A DNA stretch of 64,000 bases, from contig NZ_CP048834.1 of assembly GCF_012971745.1 (NCBI RefSeq), positions 5,589,001-5,653,000 on the forward strand, in the 5' to 3' direction. Made by a program: the position numbers and the translations under genes. The notes beneath the pieces were generated by a model. That model saw only the letters and a list, made by a program, of their open reading frames with translations, did no database searches and was not told where the DNA came from. Origin of the DNA: Starkeya sp. ORNL1 (lineage in GTDB: Bacteria > Pseudomonadota > Alphaproteobacteria > Rhizobiales > Xanthobacteraceae). How positions within the stretch are numbered: the stretch's first letter is position 1; every line of letters starts with the position of its first letter. Below are positions 17,280 to 26,830 of the stretch, piece by piece.

Positions 17280-20234
17280 ATGTTGATCAGGACTTCGGAC
17301 CGGCGTCGGCCCCGTGCGGCGATTGCGCCGGAATCGACCGCTGCGCCCGTTGGCGGAACCGATCGACGCACATTCCTGAAGCGATCGGGGCTGGCCGCGG
17401 GCGGTCTTGCCGTTCTGGGCAATCTGCCGCTTGGCGCGGTGCGCAAGGCTGAAGCCGGTCCCCCGCCGCCGGTCGGCGCAAAGGTAATTACGCGAAAGAA
17501 TATTTGTACGCATTGTTCCGTCGGCTGCTCGGTAATCGCCGAGGTCGCCAACGATGTCTGGATCGGTCAGGAACCGGACTATGACAGCCCAATCAACCGC
17601 GGCTCGCATTGCTGCAAAGGGGCGGCTGTGCGCGACGACGTCCTCAGCCAGCGTCGTCTGCGCTATCCGGTCAAGCTGGTCGACGGCAAATGGGTGCGGC
17701 TGACCTGGGAGCAGGCGGTCGATGAAATCGGTGACAAGCTGCTGGAGATCCGCGAGAAGTCGGGCCCGGACTCGGTCTACTGGCTTGGCTCGGCCAAGTT
17801 CACCAACGAGGCAGCTTACCTCAATCGCAAGCTGGCGGCACTCTGGGGCACCAACAACTCGGACCATCAGGCGCGAATTTGTCATTCCACCACGGTCACC
17901 GGAGTAGCCAATACCTGGGGCTACGGGGCCATGACCAACAGCTACAACGACATCCGCAATGCCAAGACCATACTGGTGATGGGGGGCAACCCGGCGGAAG
18001 CGCATCCTGTCTCGTTGCAGCACATCCTTGAGGGCAAGGAGCTGAACCGCGCCAACATGATCGTGGTCGATCCGCGCATGACGCGGACCGCGGCGCACGC
18101 CACCGAGTATGTTCGTGTGCGGCCGGGCACCCATATCGCGACCATCTACGGCATGCTCTGGCACATTTTCGAAAACGGCTGGGAAGACAAGGAATTCATC
18201 AGCCAGCGGGTCTACGGCATCGATGAAATCCGCTCCCAGGTGAAGAAGTGGAATCCGGCCGAATGCGAGCGTGTCACGGGCCTGCCGGAAGCGCAGGTCC
18301 GGAACATTGCGGAAGTGTTCGCCAAGCAGAAGCCGGCGACGCTGATCTGGGCCATGGGACAGACCCAGTTCACCACCGGCACCGCGAATGTCCGCGCAAG
18401 CTGCATCCTGCTGCTGGCCACTGGCAACGTCGGCCATGCCGGCGCCGGCGCCAACATTTTCCGCGGCCATACCAATGTGCAGGGCGCCACTGATCTCGGC
18501 CTCGATGTCATAACGCTGCCGCTCTACTACGGTCTGTCGGAAGAAGCGTGGCGCCATTGGGGGCGCGTCTGGGAGATTGACTACGACTGGCTGAGGTCGC
18601 GCTTTGCCAACAAGGCGTTGATGGAAGGCCCGGGTATTCCGAGCACACGCTGGTTTGATGCCACGCTATTGCCTAAGGATCAGGTCAGCCAGCCTGATAC
18701 GCTGCAGGCGATGTTCATCATGGGGCACGGCGTCAACACCATCACCCGCATGCCGGAAGCGGTGCGCGGCATCGAAAAGCTTGAAATGCTGGTGGTGTGC
18801 GATCCCTATCCGACCGAATGGTCGGTGCTGTCTGAGCGCAAGAACGGCACCTACCTGCTGCCGGCTTGCACCAGCTTCGAGATGGATGGCTCGCGCACTG
18901 CGTCGAACCGCTCGATCCAGTGGGGCGAACAGATCGTCAAGCCGGTATTCGAATCCAAGAACGACTACGACACCATGTACATGTTCGCGAAGAAATTTGG
19001 CTTCGCCGACAAGATGTTCAAGAACATCAAGGTCGAGAACGGCGCCGTGCTGGCAGAAGACATCCTACGCGAGATTAACCGCGGCGGCTGGTCGACCGGC
19101 TATTGCGGGCAATCGCCGGAGCGTCTCAAGGCGCATATGAAGAACCAGCACAAGTTCGACCTCGTCACGATGATGGCGCCGAAGGATGACCCCGAGGTCG
19201 GGGGCGAATATTACGGTCTGCCTTGGCCGTGCTGGGGGACGCCCGAGTTCAAGCATCCGGGCACGCCCATCCTCTACAACACCAATCTTCCAGTGAAGGA
19301 AGGTGGTGCCACCTTCCGCGCCCGCTTCGGCGTGGAGCGCGTGGTCAAGCGCAAGGTGATGGAGAACGGCCAGGAAGTCGAAAAGGAGGAGCACGACAAT
19401 CTTCTCGCGGAAGGGTCGTACTCGGTCGGCTCCGAAATCAAGGACGGCTATCCGGAATTCACCCTGGGCGTTCTGAAGAAGCTTGGCTGGGACAAGGATC
19501 TGACGGCGTCCGAATTGGCCGTCATTCAAGGTATCAACACGGCCAATCCCGATACCGTGTCGTGGGCGCTGGATTTGTCAGGCGGCATTCAGCGCGTCGC
19601 AATCGAACACGGCTGCTCGCCTTACGGCAATGGCAAGGCTCGTATGATTGCGTGGAATTTGCCTGACCCGATTCCTGTCCACCGCGAGCCAATCTATACG
19701 CCGCGGCCGGATCTCGTGGCTGACTATCCGACGTTGCCGGACGCTCGGCAGTTCCGCGTACCCAATATCGGCTTCACGGTCCAGAAGGCGGCAGTCGACG
19801 GCGGCACCGTAAAGCAGTTTCCGTTGATCCTGAGTTCCGGCCGGCTGGTCGAGTATGAGGGTGGCGGGGAGGAAACGCGATCCAACAAGTGGCTTGCTGA
19901 GCTCAAGCAGGACATGTTCGTCGAGATCAATCCGGCGGATGCCGCCGAACGCGGGGTCGTTGATGGCGGATGGGTCTGGGTGACGGGCGCGGAAAGCGGC
20001 TCGAAGACGCGGATGAAGGCGGTTGTGACCGAGCGCGTCGGCAAGGGCGTCGCATGGATGCCATATCATTTCGCCGGCTGGTACGAGGGCACCGATCTGC
20101 GCGACAAATACCCGAAGGGCGCGGACCCGTTCGTGCTCGGCGAAAGCGTCAACACGATCACCACTTACGGCTTCGATCCTGCGACAGGCATGCAGGAGCC
20201 CAAGGCCACTCTATGCCAGATAAGAGCAGCGTAG
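17280..20234 (+). CDS. fdhA: Formate dehydrogenase catalytic (Mo/W-bisMGD) subunit
   Basis: The 984-residue Tat-exported subunit carries the signal DRRTFLKRSGLAAGG (residues about 28-42). A [4Fe-4S] motif Cys76-x2-Cys79-x3-Cys83 precedes a later SHCCKG. Cys201 in DHQARICHSTTV is the expected metal ligand, so this is the cysteine rather than the selenocysteine form. The C-terminal molybdopterin-dinucleotide-binding domain starts near LILSSGRLVEYEG. It oxidises periplasmic formate to CO2. Length and layout match FdhN/FdhO-like three-subunit enzymes. A tungstate importer 11 kb away makes W a candidate metal. Confidence 0.94.
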   Translation: MLIRTSDRRRPRAAIAPESTAAPVGGTDRRTFLKRSGLAAGGLAVLGNLPLGAVRKAEAGPPPPVGAKVITRKNICTHCSVGCSVIAEVANDVWIGQEPDYDSPINRGSHCCKGAAVRDDVLSQRRLRYPVKLVDGKWVRLTWEQAVDEIGDKLLEIREKSGPDSVYWLGSAKFTNEAAYLNRKLAALWGTNNSDHQARICHSTTVTGVANTWGYGAMTNSYNDIRNAKTILVMGGNPAEAHPVSLQHILEGKELNRANMIVVDPRMTRTAAHATEYVRVRPGTHIATIYGMLWHIFENGWEDKEFISQRVYGIDEIRSQVKKWNPAECERVTGLPEAQVRNIAEVFAKQKPATLIWAMGQTQFTTGTANVRASCILLLATGNVGHAGAGANIFRGHTNVQGATDLGLDVITLPLYYGLSEEAWRHWGRVWEIDYDWLRSRFANKALMEGPGIPSTRWFDATLLPKDQVSQPDTLQAMFIMGHGVNTITRMPEAVRGIEKLEMLVVCDPYPTEWSVLSERKNGTYLLPACTSFEMDGSRTASNRSIQWGEQIVKPVFESKNDYDTMYMFAKKFGFADKMFKNIKVENGAVLAEDILREINRGGWSTGYCGQSPERLKAHMKNQHKFDLVTMMAPKDDPEVGGEYYGLPWPCWGTPEFKHPGTPILYNTNLPVKEGGATFRARFGVERVVKRKVMENGQEVEKEEHDNLLAEGSYSVGSEIKDGYPEFTLGVLKKLGWDKDLTASELAVIQGINTANPDTVSWALDLSGGIQRVAIEHGCSPYGNGKARMIAWNLPDPIPVHREPIYTPRPDLVADYPTLPDARQFRVPNIGFTVQKAAVDGGTVKQFPLILSSGRLVEYEGGGEETRSNKWLAELKQDMFVEINPADAAERGVVDGGWVWVTGAESGSKTRMKAVVTERVGKGVAWMPYHFAGWYEGTDLRDKYPKGADPFVLGESVNTITTYGFDPATGMQEPKATLCQIRAA

Positions 20235-20243
20235 GAACTGACT

Positions 20244-20846
20244 ATGGCTCGCATGAAGTTTCTCTGCGACGCGGACCGCTGCATCGACTGCAACGCCTGC
20301 GCCACCGCATGCAAGAACGAGAACGAAGTGCCATGGGGCATCAACCGCCGTCGCGTCGTCACCATCAATGACGGCAAGCCAGGCGAACGCTCGGTCTCGA
20401 TGGCCTGCATGCACTGCACCGATGCGCCATGCGCGTCGGTCTGCCCGGTGGAATGCATCTATCCGACCGAGGACGGGATCGTATTGCATTCCAAGGATGT
20501 CTGCATCGGCTGCGGCTATTGCTTCTATGCCTGTCCGTTCGGAGCCCCGCAGTACCCGAAGGTCGGCAACTTCGGCTCGCGCGGCAAGATGGACAAATGC
20601 ACCTATTGTGCCGGCGGCGGCGGCACCGAGGTGTCGGGGAGCGCCGAGGAATACGCGAAGTACGGCTCGAACCGGTTCGGCGAAGGCAAGCTGCCACTCT
20701 GCGCGGAGATGTGCTCCACGAAGTCGCTGCTGGCCGGCGACGGTGACATCATTGCGCAGATCTACAAGGAGCGCGTGTTGAAGCGCGGCTATGGTTCAGG
20801 TGCCTGGGGCTGGATGACGGCTTACCACGAGGGCATCGAGGTTTGA
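20244..20846 (+). CDS. fdhB: Formate dehydrogenase iron-sulfur subunit
   Basis: The 200-residue ferredoxin-like subunit has four cysteine groups: CIDCNACATACK, CMHCTDAPCASVCP, CIGCGYCFYACP, and a fourth made from KCTYC plus CAEMCSTK. These bind four [4Fe-4S] clusters that wire the catalytic subunit to cytochrome b. The start is 9 bp after the fdhA stop. It has no C-terminal anchor helix, so attachment is through the partner subunits. Its stop overlaps the region of the next start. Confidence 0.93.
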   Translation: MARMKFLCDADRCIDCNACATACKNENEVPWGINRRRVVTINDGKPGERSVSMACMHCTDAPCASVCPVECIYPTEDGIVLHSKDVCIGCGYCFYACPFGAPQYPKVGNFGSRGKMDKCTYCAGGGGTEVSGSAEEYAKYGSNRFGEGKLPLCAEMCSTKSLLAGDGDIIAQIYKERVLKRGYGSGAWGWMTAYHEGIEV

Positions 20847-20854
20847 GAGACGGG

Positions 20855-21871
20855 ATGACGATCATGGCAAGATCGCTTCTGGCGTCGCTGCGCGGCATGT
20901 TGGTTACGCTGGCGCTGCTGACCGTTGCCTTGTCTGGGTCGGCATTCGCGGAAAAGTTCAATCCGGATGGTTCGCCCAATCCTGACGCCAGCCACGTCAG
21001 CGAACAGGAGGTGCTCAAGCAGTTTCCGCGCGCCGAGGGGCGCATCGACATTCCCGATACGAAGGCCGCGGTGTTGATCCAGCCCATGGGGCGGACCTGG
21101 GATTACTTTCATGAGGTACTGCTGCATTGGGGCGCGGCCATCGTCATCCTGGGCACCATTGCGGTTCTGGCGCTGGCCTATCTGCTGATGGGGCGGTTGA
21201 GAATCGAGGGCGGGAGGTCTGGGCTCAAGATCGTGCGCTTCAAGGCGATCGAGCGTTTCTCACACTGGCTTACAGCGGTGTCGTTCGTAGTGCTTGGCAT
21301 CACCGGGCTGAATATCACCTTTGGCAAGCTGCTGCTGTTGCCGCTGATCGGTCCGCAGGCGTTTTCCGACGTGTCGCAGATCGCCAAGTACGTGCACAAT
21401 TTCGTCAGCTTCGCCTTTGTGGTCGGGCTCGTCCTGATTGCTGTAATCTTCATCAAGGATAATGTACCGGCAAAGGTAGACATCGAGTGGGTCAAGAAAG
21501 GCGGCGGCTTCATTAAATCGAGACATGCGCCCGCCGGAAGGTTCAATCTGGGCGAAAAGGCCGTCTTTTGGCTGTCGCTTGGGGCCGGCATCGTCGTATC
21601 TGTCTCGGGCTATTTTTTACTGTTCCCATTCGCTCTTACCAATATTGCGGGCATGCAGGTCGCGCAGGTGGTGCATGCCGTTGTCGCCGTGATGTTCGTC
21701 GCATTGATCCTGGCGCACATCTATATCGGCACGCTCGGGATGGAAGGCGCGTTCGAGGCGATGGGATCGGGCGAGGTCGACCTGAACTGGGCGAAAGAGC
21801 ATCACGACCAGTGGCTGGCGCAAAAGCTTGAAAAGGAACCGATCCGGTCCGCGCCCACTCCGGCGGAATAG
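20855..21871 (+). CDS. fdhC: Formate dehydrogenase cytochrome b subunit
   Basis: About 338 residues. An N-terminal hydrophobic segment (LRGMLVTLALLTVALSGSAF) looks like a signal peptide. A periplasmic stretch and four membrane helices follow. His ligands for b haems lie in IERFSHWLTA, YVHNFVSF, VVHAVVAVMF and LAHIYIG. It passes electrons from FdhB to quinone. Start is ATG 20855 or ATG 20864; the in-frame TTG at 20843 is less likely. It converges with the polyferredoxin gene, whose stop is 5 bp away. Confidence 0.9.
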   Translation: MTIMARSLLASLRGMLVTLALLTVALSGSAFAEKFNPDGSPNPDASHVSEQEVLKQFPRAEGRIDIPDTKAAVLIQPMGRTWDYFHEVLLHWGAAIVILGTIAVLALAYLLMGRLRIEGGRSGLKIVRFKAIERFSHWLTAVSFVVLGITGLNITFGKLLLLPLIGPQAFSDVSQIAKYVHNFVSFAFVVGLVLIAVIFIKDNVPAKVDIEWVKKGGGFIKSRHAPAGRFNLGEKAVFWLSLGAGIVVSVSGYFLLFPFALTNIAGMQVAQVVHAVVAVMFVALILAHIYIGTLGMEGAFEAMGSGEVDLNWAKEHHDQWLAQKLEKEPIRSAPTPAE

Positions 21872-21875
21872 GCGC

Positions 21876-23912
21876 TCAGTTCGAATCCTTGTCCGGCTTT
21901 GCGATGCCCTCGCGCTCACGCAGATAGTCGTCCGTGGTGCGGATGGACGGCTTATTTGCGTAGGGATCGAACCCTTCACTGGCAACGAATGCGACGCGGC
22001 AGTCCTCGCACATCTTGATGACGTCGATCCGCCGCGATGATCCGCTGTACATCCAGTGTTTGCCTTCCAGCTTGGCGATAACGCGGTCGATCGTGCTTTT
22101 CACGCCAAACGGCTTGCCGCAACTGATGCAGCAAAACGGCTCTTCCTTCTTCAGGATCCTTGCGGGGGCGGTGACCGCACGAAAGTCGATCTGCGGCTTC
22201 AACGTGATGACGTCTTCCGGACATGTCGCCTGGCACAGGCCGCACTGCACGCAAACGTCCTCGACAAACCGGAGCATCGGGCGTTCGGGGTCGTCGCGCA
22301 ACGCGCCGGTCGGACAGGCCGAGACACAAGACAGGCACAGTGTGCAGCCGCCGACGTCGACCTCGATGGCGCCGAATGGCGCACCGGTCGGCAACGCAAT
22401 GACATCGACCGGCGCTGGCGCCGCGCGCTGCAACTCGCCCATTGCAACGCGCAGCACGCCGCGCTTTGCGCCAACCGGCCGAAAGCTTGCAGGGCGCGGC
22501 GCGATCGGCAATTCGGGAATTGCACGCAGCGTCGCAATCAGCACATCGGGGTCATCGGTTTCGATCGTCGCGATCCGGCTGCCGCCGAAGCCAAGTCCGG
22601 TCAGGATGGAATCTGCCAGAGCTATTGTGCGCGTCAGTCCGGAAAGGTCATGCCGCGGTCGCGCGCGCAGCAGGAAGCGTGTCGCCGCAGCACCGTACGC
22701 CATGGCCGCGGCAATGCTCTCCAACCCGACTTGGGTGATCTCGTTGACTGCGACCGGCAGGACGTTGGCCGGCAGCCCGTCGCCGAAGCGGGCCAGCGCA
22801 TCGATCAGCGGCGCGCCGTGCGGCTCGTCGTGAAACAACAAAATCGCCTGTTCGCCTCCGGCCTCGCGATAGGTCAGCAGCAGCGCGCGCAGCTTGCGCA
22901 TCAAGGCGTCTTCGGGCGGAACCGCGTAAGAGGCGGCGCCGGTCGGGCAGGCAGCGGCGCATTGGCCGCAGCCGGCGCAGCTATTCGGATCGATCGCCAC
23001 GTGATCGCCAGCCGGCGCTATCGCGCCGGCCGGGCAAAGATCGAGGCAGCGCGTGCAGCCAACGATCTGCGAGCGCGAATGCGCGCACAGCGAAGCGTCG
23101 AAGGTGATATAGCGCGGCTTCTCGAAGGTACCGATCAGATCGCGGGCCTTCAGCACAGCTTCCAGCACCGCTGTCGGATTGCCGGGGTCGGCGCGCAGAT
23201 ACCCGTCGCGCAGGTCAGCCGCCGGAAATAGTGCGTTGCCGCCGGACAGATCGAGCACGACATCGCAGTTCGACCGCGCGCCGTTGCGCACCGGCCCGAA
23301 CTTCAGCACGTCACGGGACGATGGCAGGGACTGCGCAAAGCTGTCGACGGTAATCTCGAAGGTGCCGAGATGGCCTCTTGCGGTGCGCACCTTGCCCTGC
23401 GCAATCGGGAAGCTCGTCGTCGCACCGGGAATGATATGGGCACCAGGCGCAACCAGCACGGTGACGTCGAGGTGATCCTTGAGCAGCTTGCCGGCATCCA
23501 CCGCGGCTTGGTCGCGGCCATAGATCAGGATGACGCCGCCGCTTTCAAGCTTGATGGAGGCGACATCGGGCATCGGCTCGGCGGCAGCCACAAGCAGCGC
23601 AGCCATTTTGGGACTTGCGCTGGCGGCATCGTTGGACCAGCCCGCGGTCTCGCGGATATTGGCGAATTTGATGGCATTGGCCCGCGCCGTCTCCGATGAC
23701 ACGTCCAAGAACAAGGCAGCTTCCTGCGTACACCCGACTGTCAGCGCTCTATCCGCTGCGGCGATCACGCGAAAGCGGTCCATTTCACGGCCGCAAAGGT
23801 TTCGCGCCGTCAGAATCTCGCTGCCTTTGCAACCACGTCCGACCGCATCCGCGTCGAGTGGTACTGTGTCCTCACAGGAGCAAATCAGGATTTGTTCGGA
23901 AGGAGATGTCAT
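21876..23912 (-). CDS. Polyferredoxin-like 4Fe-4S protein of the formate dehydrogenase locus
   Basis: The 678-residue cytoplasmic protein has many Cys motifs: CTRCLDLCP, CAGCGQCAAACP, CTLCLSCVSACP and CVQCGLCQATCP, giving two paired ferredoxin domains. C-terminal CCISCGKPFG and MCEDCR could bind another metal centre. The N-terminus has ICSCEDTVP. Large multi-cluster proteins of this kind accompany fdh loci in alphaproteobacteria. The role (electron transfer, or metal and sulfur delivery during assembly) is not established. ATG 23912 is preferred over a TTG 15 codons upstream. It is divergent from the next operon. Confidence 0.75.
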   Translation of the reverse strand: MTSPSEQILICSCEDTVPLDADAVGRGCKGSEILTARNLCGREMDRFRVIAAADRALTVGCTQEAALFLDVSSETARANAIKFANIRETAGWSNDAASASPKMAALLVAAAEPMPDVASIKLESGGVILIYGRDQAAVDAGKLLKDHLDVTVLVAPGAHIIPGATTSFPIAQGKVRTARGHLGTFEITVDSFAQSLPSSRDVLKFGPVRNGARSNCDVVLDLSGGNALFPAADLRDGYLRADPGNPTAVLEAVLKARDLIGTFEKPRYITFDASLCAHSRSQIVGCTRCLDLCPAGAIAPAGDHVAIDPNSCAGCGQCAAACPTGAASYAVPPEDALMRKLRALLLTYREAGGEQAILLFHDEPHGAPLIDALARFGDGLPANVLPVAVNEITQVGLESIAAAMAYGAAATRFLLRARPRHDLSGLTRTIALADSILTGLGFGGSRIATIETDDPDVLIATLRAIPELPIAPRPASFRPVGAKRGVLRVAMGELQRAAPAPVDVIALPTGAPFGAIEVDVGGCTLCLSCVSACPTGALRDDPERPMLRFVEDVCVQCGLCQATCPEDVITLKPQIDFRAVTAPARILKKEEPFCCISCGKPFGVKSTIDRVIAKLEGKHWMYSGSSRRIDVIKMCEDCRVAFVASEGFDPYANKPSIRTTDDYLREREGIAKPDKDSN

Positions 23913-24127
23913 GAAGCCGAATTGCTCCGCAAACCGGGCTGCACGGGCCGACGCCAATTGGTCGAAAACCTGATTACACTATATGCTCAGCATTCGACAA
24001 ATACAGAGCGCGATATCCGAATGCGAATGCCTGCACCTGCCGATATTTGGCGATGTATCACGAGAAATTTATAATCTCACGCGCGGCTTTGGCCTCGGCC
24101 TGGATCGCGAAACGACAGGAGGCGCAC

Positions 24128-24667
24128 GTGAAGCTACTGCGCACCATCCGGCTGGATATTTCGGACACATTCGTGTTCGAACAGGCGGCCGAGCCTGGCG
24201 AGTGGGCGGTCTCCGGCGCTTTCATGTTCGCGCGACATAACATCACTGAACTGCAAGGTAAGGCGCGTACCGCATTTCGTGCCGGCTTTCTCGGCGTGGG
24301 ATCGTTCGGCCATTCGTCGTTGGCACAAGTGGTAGAGGCCAGCGCGCAGGATCGCCATGAACTGGTTGGATCGCTCGCGTCCCAGCTCATTGCCCGCTGC
24401 GGCGCGCCCGATCTCACCACCGCCATGCCCGCGGCGGAAGAGGAGGTCGCCTTCGTTGAATCGCTGTGCGAGCATCCCGATGGATTGCTGATCGCGGTCT
24501 CGCGCAGCTGCGAAGAAACTGGGATTCGCGAAGTGTTTCGCACGCTGCGTCCGCGCGCCGATACCGATGGCCATCGACCGTTCCAGTTCGTCGAGGTGAT
24601 CGGCGATGATGAGGCGCCCGAGGAACATTTCGACCTCACAACGCTGGAGCGCGGGGACCGGACGTGA
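24128..24667 (+). CDS. DUF6505-family protein of the fdh locus
   Basis: The start is GTG 24128 behind an AGGAGG ribosome-binding site, giving VKLLRTIRLDISDTFVF and 179 residues; an upstream ATG at 24053 lacks such a site. It is soluble, with no motif I can tie to catalysis. The family assignment is from memory of proteins at this position in fdh loci. It opens a run of five genes joined by 4-bp stop/start overlaps, so expression is tightly coupled. Confidence 0.65.
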   Translation: MKLLRTIRLDISDTFVFEQAAEPGEWAVSGAFMFARHNITELQGKARTAFRAGFLGVGSFGHSSLAQVVEASAQDRHELVGSLASQLIARCGAPDLTTAMPAAEEEVAFVESLCEHPDGLLIAVSRSCEETGIREVFRTLRPRADTDGHRPFQFVEVIGDDEAPEEHFDLTTLERGDRT

Positions 24668-25677
24668 GTACGCGGCGTGATTTCTGGCTCTCCAGCGGCC
24701 ACCATTTGCTGGACCGCAATGCCGAGGGGCGACTCGTGGTCACCGAAGAATTCCTGAAGGCTTATCTGGCGCGGCCGGAGCTGGTACCGCCGCCGGAAGC
24801 CTGCGACGCCGAACGCGGATTGCATCAGATGCTGCTTCGGAATCCGCGAGCGGCAATTACGGTATTGCAGATTGCCGATATCGCCGACGCCGATGCACGT
24901 GAAAACTGGGAGATGATGATTGCCTGGCGCGATCATCTGGTCCGGCACGACACGATCGAGGCCGCCTATCTCAATCTTGTCCGTCATAACGTGGTGTATC
25001 CGCGCATCTTCATCGACCAACTGGTTCATCTGATCCTGCGCAACTTGCTGGATGATTGCGACGACGCTTTCGTACTGCGCGCGAGCGAGCTATTTTTTCG
25101 TCCGCAAAAGGTTCGGTTGGATGGGGGACAACTGACCGTCAGCGATGACGAGAACACGCCGTGCTTCAACCCTCATGCAGCGTCACCGCTGTATTCGCTG
25201 CTTGGAATGCCAGCCGAGTCGGGAAATGAGACGCTCTGCGCCAGCAATGCTGATAGCTACTGGGATCGCAGTGACCTGTTCGACTTTGCGCTTGATCTGC
25301 GCGGCGGCGAGCCGGGCGCCGCGGCGTTCATCTTGGTGTTGACCCGGTGGATTTCCCATTTGCTGGCGATCGACACCGTGATTGATCCGCTGACGGAACT
25401 GCGCGAGGCACCGCTGTCCTGGTATGTCGGCCTCGATGCCGAGGCTACCCGGATCGGCGATTTGCTGTGGCGCTCCGGTAGCATCGATGACGCCGCGCGC
25501 GCGCGTCTGATCGCGCTTTACCGCCTGATATTCGTCCATCCAGCAGATATGATCGAGTCAGTCAGGGGCGAGCCGGTCTATGTCCTGATGGCCGTCGACG
25601 AAGATGGACTGCTGCAGATGAAGCCGCACAACATCATCAACGGATTGCCGATCCGTAGCGCGGAGTTGGTCAAATGA
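24664..25677 (+). CDS. DUF6352-family protein of the fdh locus
   Basis: The 337-residue protein starts at GTG 24664 (GTGA overlap with the previous stop). It begins RRDFWLSSGHHLLDRNAEG and is mostly helical. The order DUF6505-DUF6352-DUF3305-DUF3306-TorD is a recurring partner set of membrane-bound formate dehydrogenases, so a role in Fdh maturation is likely but unproven. No catalytic motif was recognised. Confidence 0.7.
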   Translation: MSTRRDFWLSSGHHLLDRNAEGRLVVTEEFLKAYLARPELVPPPEACDAERGLHQMLLRNPRAAITVLQIADIADADARENWEMMIAWRDHLVRHDTIEAAYLNLVRHNVVYPRIFIDQLVHLILRNLLDDCDDAFVLRASELFFRPQKVRLDGGQLTVSDDENTPCFNPHAASPLYSLLGMPAESGNETLCASNADSYWDRSDLFDFALDLRGGEPGAAAFILVLTRWISHLLAIDTVIDPLTELREAPLSWYVGLDAEATRIGDLLWRSGSIDDAARARLIALYRLIFVHPADMIESVRGEPVYVLMAVDEDGLLQMKPHNIINGLPIRSAELVK

Positions 25678-26171
25678 GATCGACCGCATTGTTGGTAATT
25701 CCCGTCGGCGTCGTGGTTGAACGTCGCGCGGCAAGGAGCAAGTGGGCAGACTATCTGTGGCGCCCGGTATCAGTCCTGATCGGAACGCCCGCTGCTATGC
25801 CGGGGACGCCGATTGAAACCACTACCGGTGCGACGTTGTTTTATGCCGGTGAGACCGCGATCGAACTGCATCGCACCGAAACTGTCTATTACCGCGACAA
25901 TATCAACTCCGACGCACCGATGCTGTGGGTCGTGCTGCAGCCGGTGCTTTCCGAGTTTCCGTACCGCGTGCTGTCTGTCACTGCTGATCCCGGCGAGGGA
26001 GAGGCCTTTACGGATGGTGGTGACAATATCGTGGAGGCGCTGCCGATGCCCGCGGATGTGCTCGAGACGGTCCGCCAATTCATCGCCGAATATCACGTCG
26101 AGCGGCCGTTCAAGAAACGACGCCGGACGCCTTCGGATGCGCTCGGTCCGGAAACGGATGTCGGCAAATGA
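25674..26171 (+). CDS. DUF3305-family protein of the fdh locus
   Basis: The 165-residue protein starts at ATG 25674 in an ATGA overlap. Characteristic segments are IPVGVVVERRAARSKWADYLW near the N-terminus, FYAGETAIELHRTETVYY in the middle, and a basic tail FKKRRR. It has a likely beta-rich fold, is cytoplasmic, and its function is unknown. The basic tail could contact the DUF3306 partner encoded next. Confidence 0.75.
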   Translation: MRSTALLVIPVGVVVERRAARSKWADYLWRPVSVLIGTPAAMPGTPIETTTGATLFYAGETAIELHRTETVYYRDNINSDAPMLWVVLQPVLSEFPYRVLSVTADPGEGEAFTDGGDNIVEALPMPADVLETVRQFIAEYHVERPFKKRRRTPSDALGPETDVGK

Positions 26172-26830
26172 GCCGCACCGAGAACTTCTTCAGCCGCTGG
26201 TCGCGACTGAAGAGCGAACCGGAGGTCGGGCCAGGGGCGGTGGAGACCTCTGGTGTCGAAGCGCCTCCCGCGATAGGCGATGATGAAGGCGCCTCTCGGG
26301 AAACACTCGTCGATTCCCAGCCTGTCGACGAGCCTGACCCGGCTTTCGATCCGGCCAGCCTGCCGCCGATCGAGTCGATCGAGATCGGCACCGATATTCG
26401 CGGCTTCCTGCAACCGCATGTTCCGCCGGAATTGACGCGGGCGGCGCTGAGACGAGCCTGGGCAAGGGATCCATCGATCCGGGATTTCATCGGCATTGCC
26501 GAAAATCAGTGGAATTTCAACGATCCGAGTTCAATCTTTGGCTTCGGTCCGCTGCGTGCCACCGATAATTTGCCGGCGCTGCTGGCGCAGGCACTCGGAA
26601 GACCCGAAGACATCGCGGAAAGGGTAATTGCGGCGTCGGACGCTGCTCCGGAGGCAAATCCTGTTGAAGGCTCTGCGGTTCGCCGAGAGCCGCCGCCAGT
26701 GGCTGAAGCCGTGACCAACACAGAGGCAGACGGATCTCCCGGCGCTGTCGCATTGGAAGACAGCCAGGTCTCGGTCGGGGAGGGGATGTCGCGCCGGCGG
26801 CGGCCGCAGGGCGGAGCACTGCCGAGGTGA
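26168..26830 (+). CDS. DUF3306-family protein of the fdh locus
   Basis: The 220-residue protein starts at ATG 26168 (ATGA overlap). The family hallmark is the N-terminal NFFSRWSRLK. A conserved core reads LPPIESIEIGTDIRGFLQ, PPELTRAALRRAWARDPSIRD and NQWNFNDP. The flanks are acidic and low-complexity, and the last 60 residues look disordered. Function is unknown; it is always found next to DUF3305. Confidence 0.78.
   Translation: MSRTENFFSRWSRLKSEPEVGPGAVETSGVEAPPAIGDDEGASRETLVDSQPVDEPDPAFDPASLPPIESIEIGTDIRGFLQPHVPPELTRAALRRAWARDPSIRDFIGIAENQWNFNDPSSIFGFGPLRATDNLPALLAQALGRPEDIAERVIAASDAAPEANPVEGSAVRREPPPVAEAVTNTEADGSPGAVALEDSQVSVGEGMSRRRRPQGGALPR

Noticed and set aside
17247..18557. A 436-codon minus-strand frame
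   Set aside because: It is antisense to the 5' part of fdhA, including its Fe-S and metal ligand codons.
17280..20234. Selenoprotein formate dehydrogenase
   Set aside because: The metal-ligand codon at 17880 is TGT (Cys) and there is no in-frame TGA.
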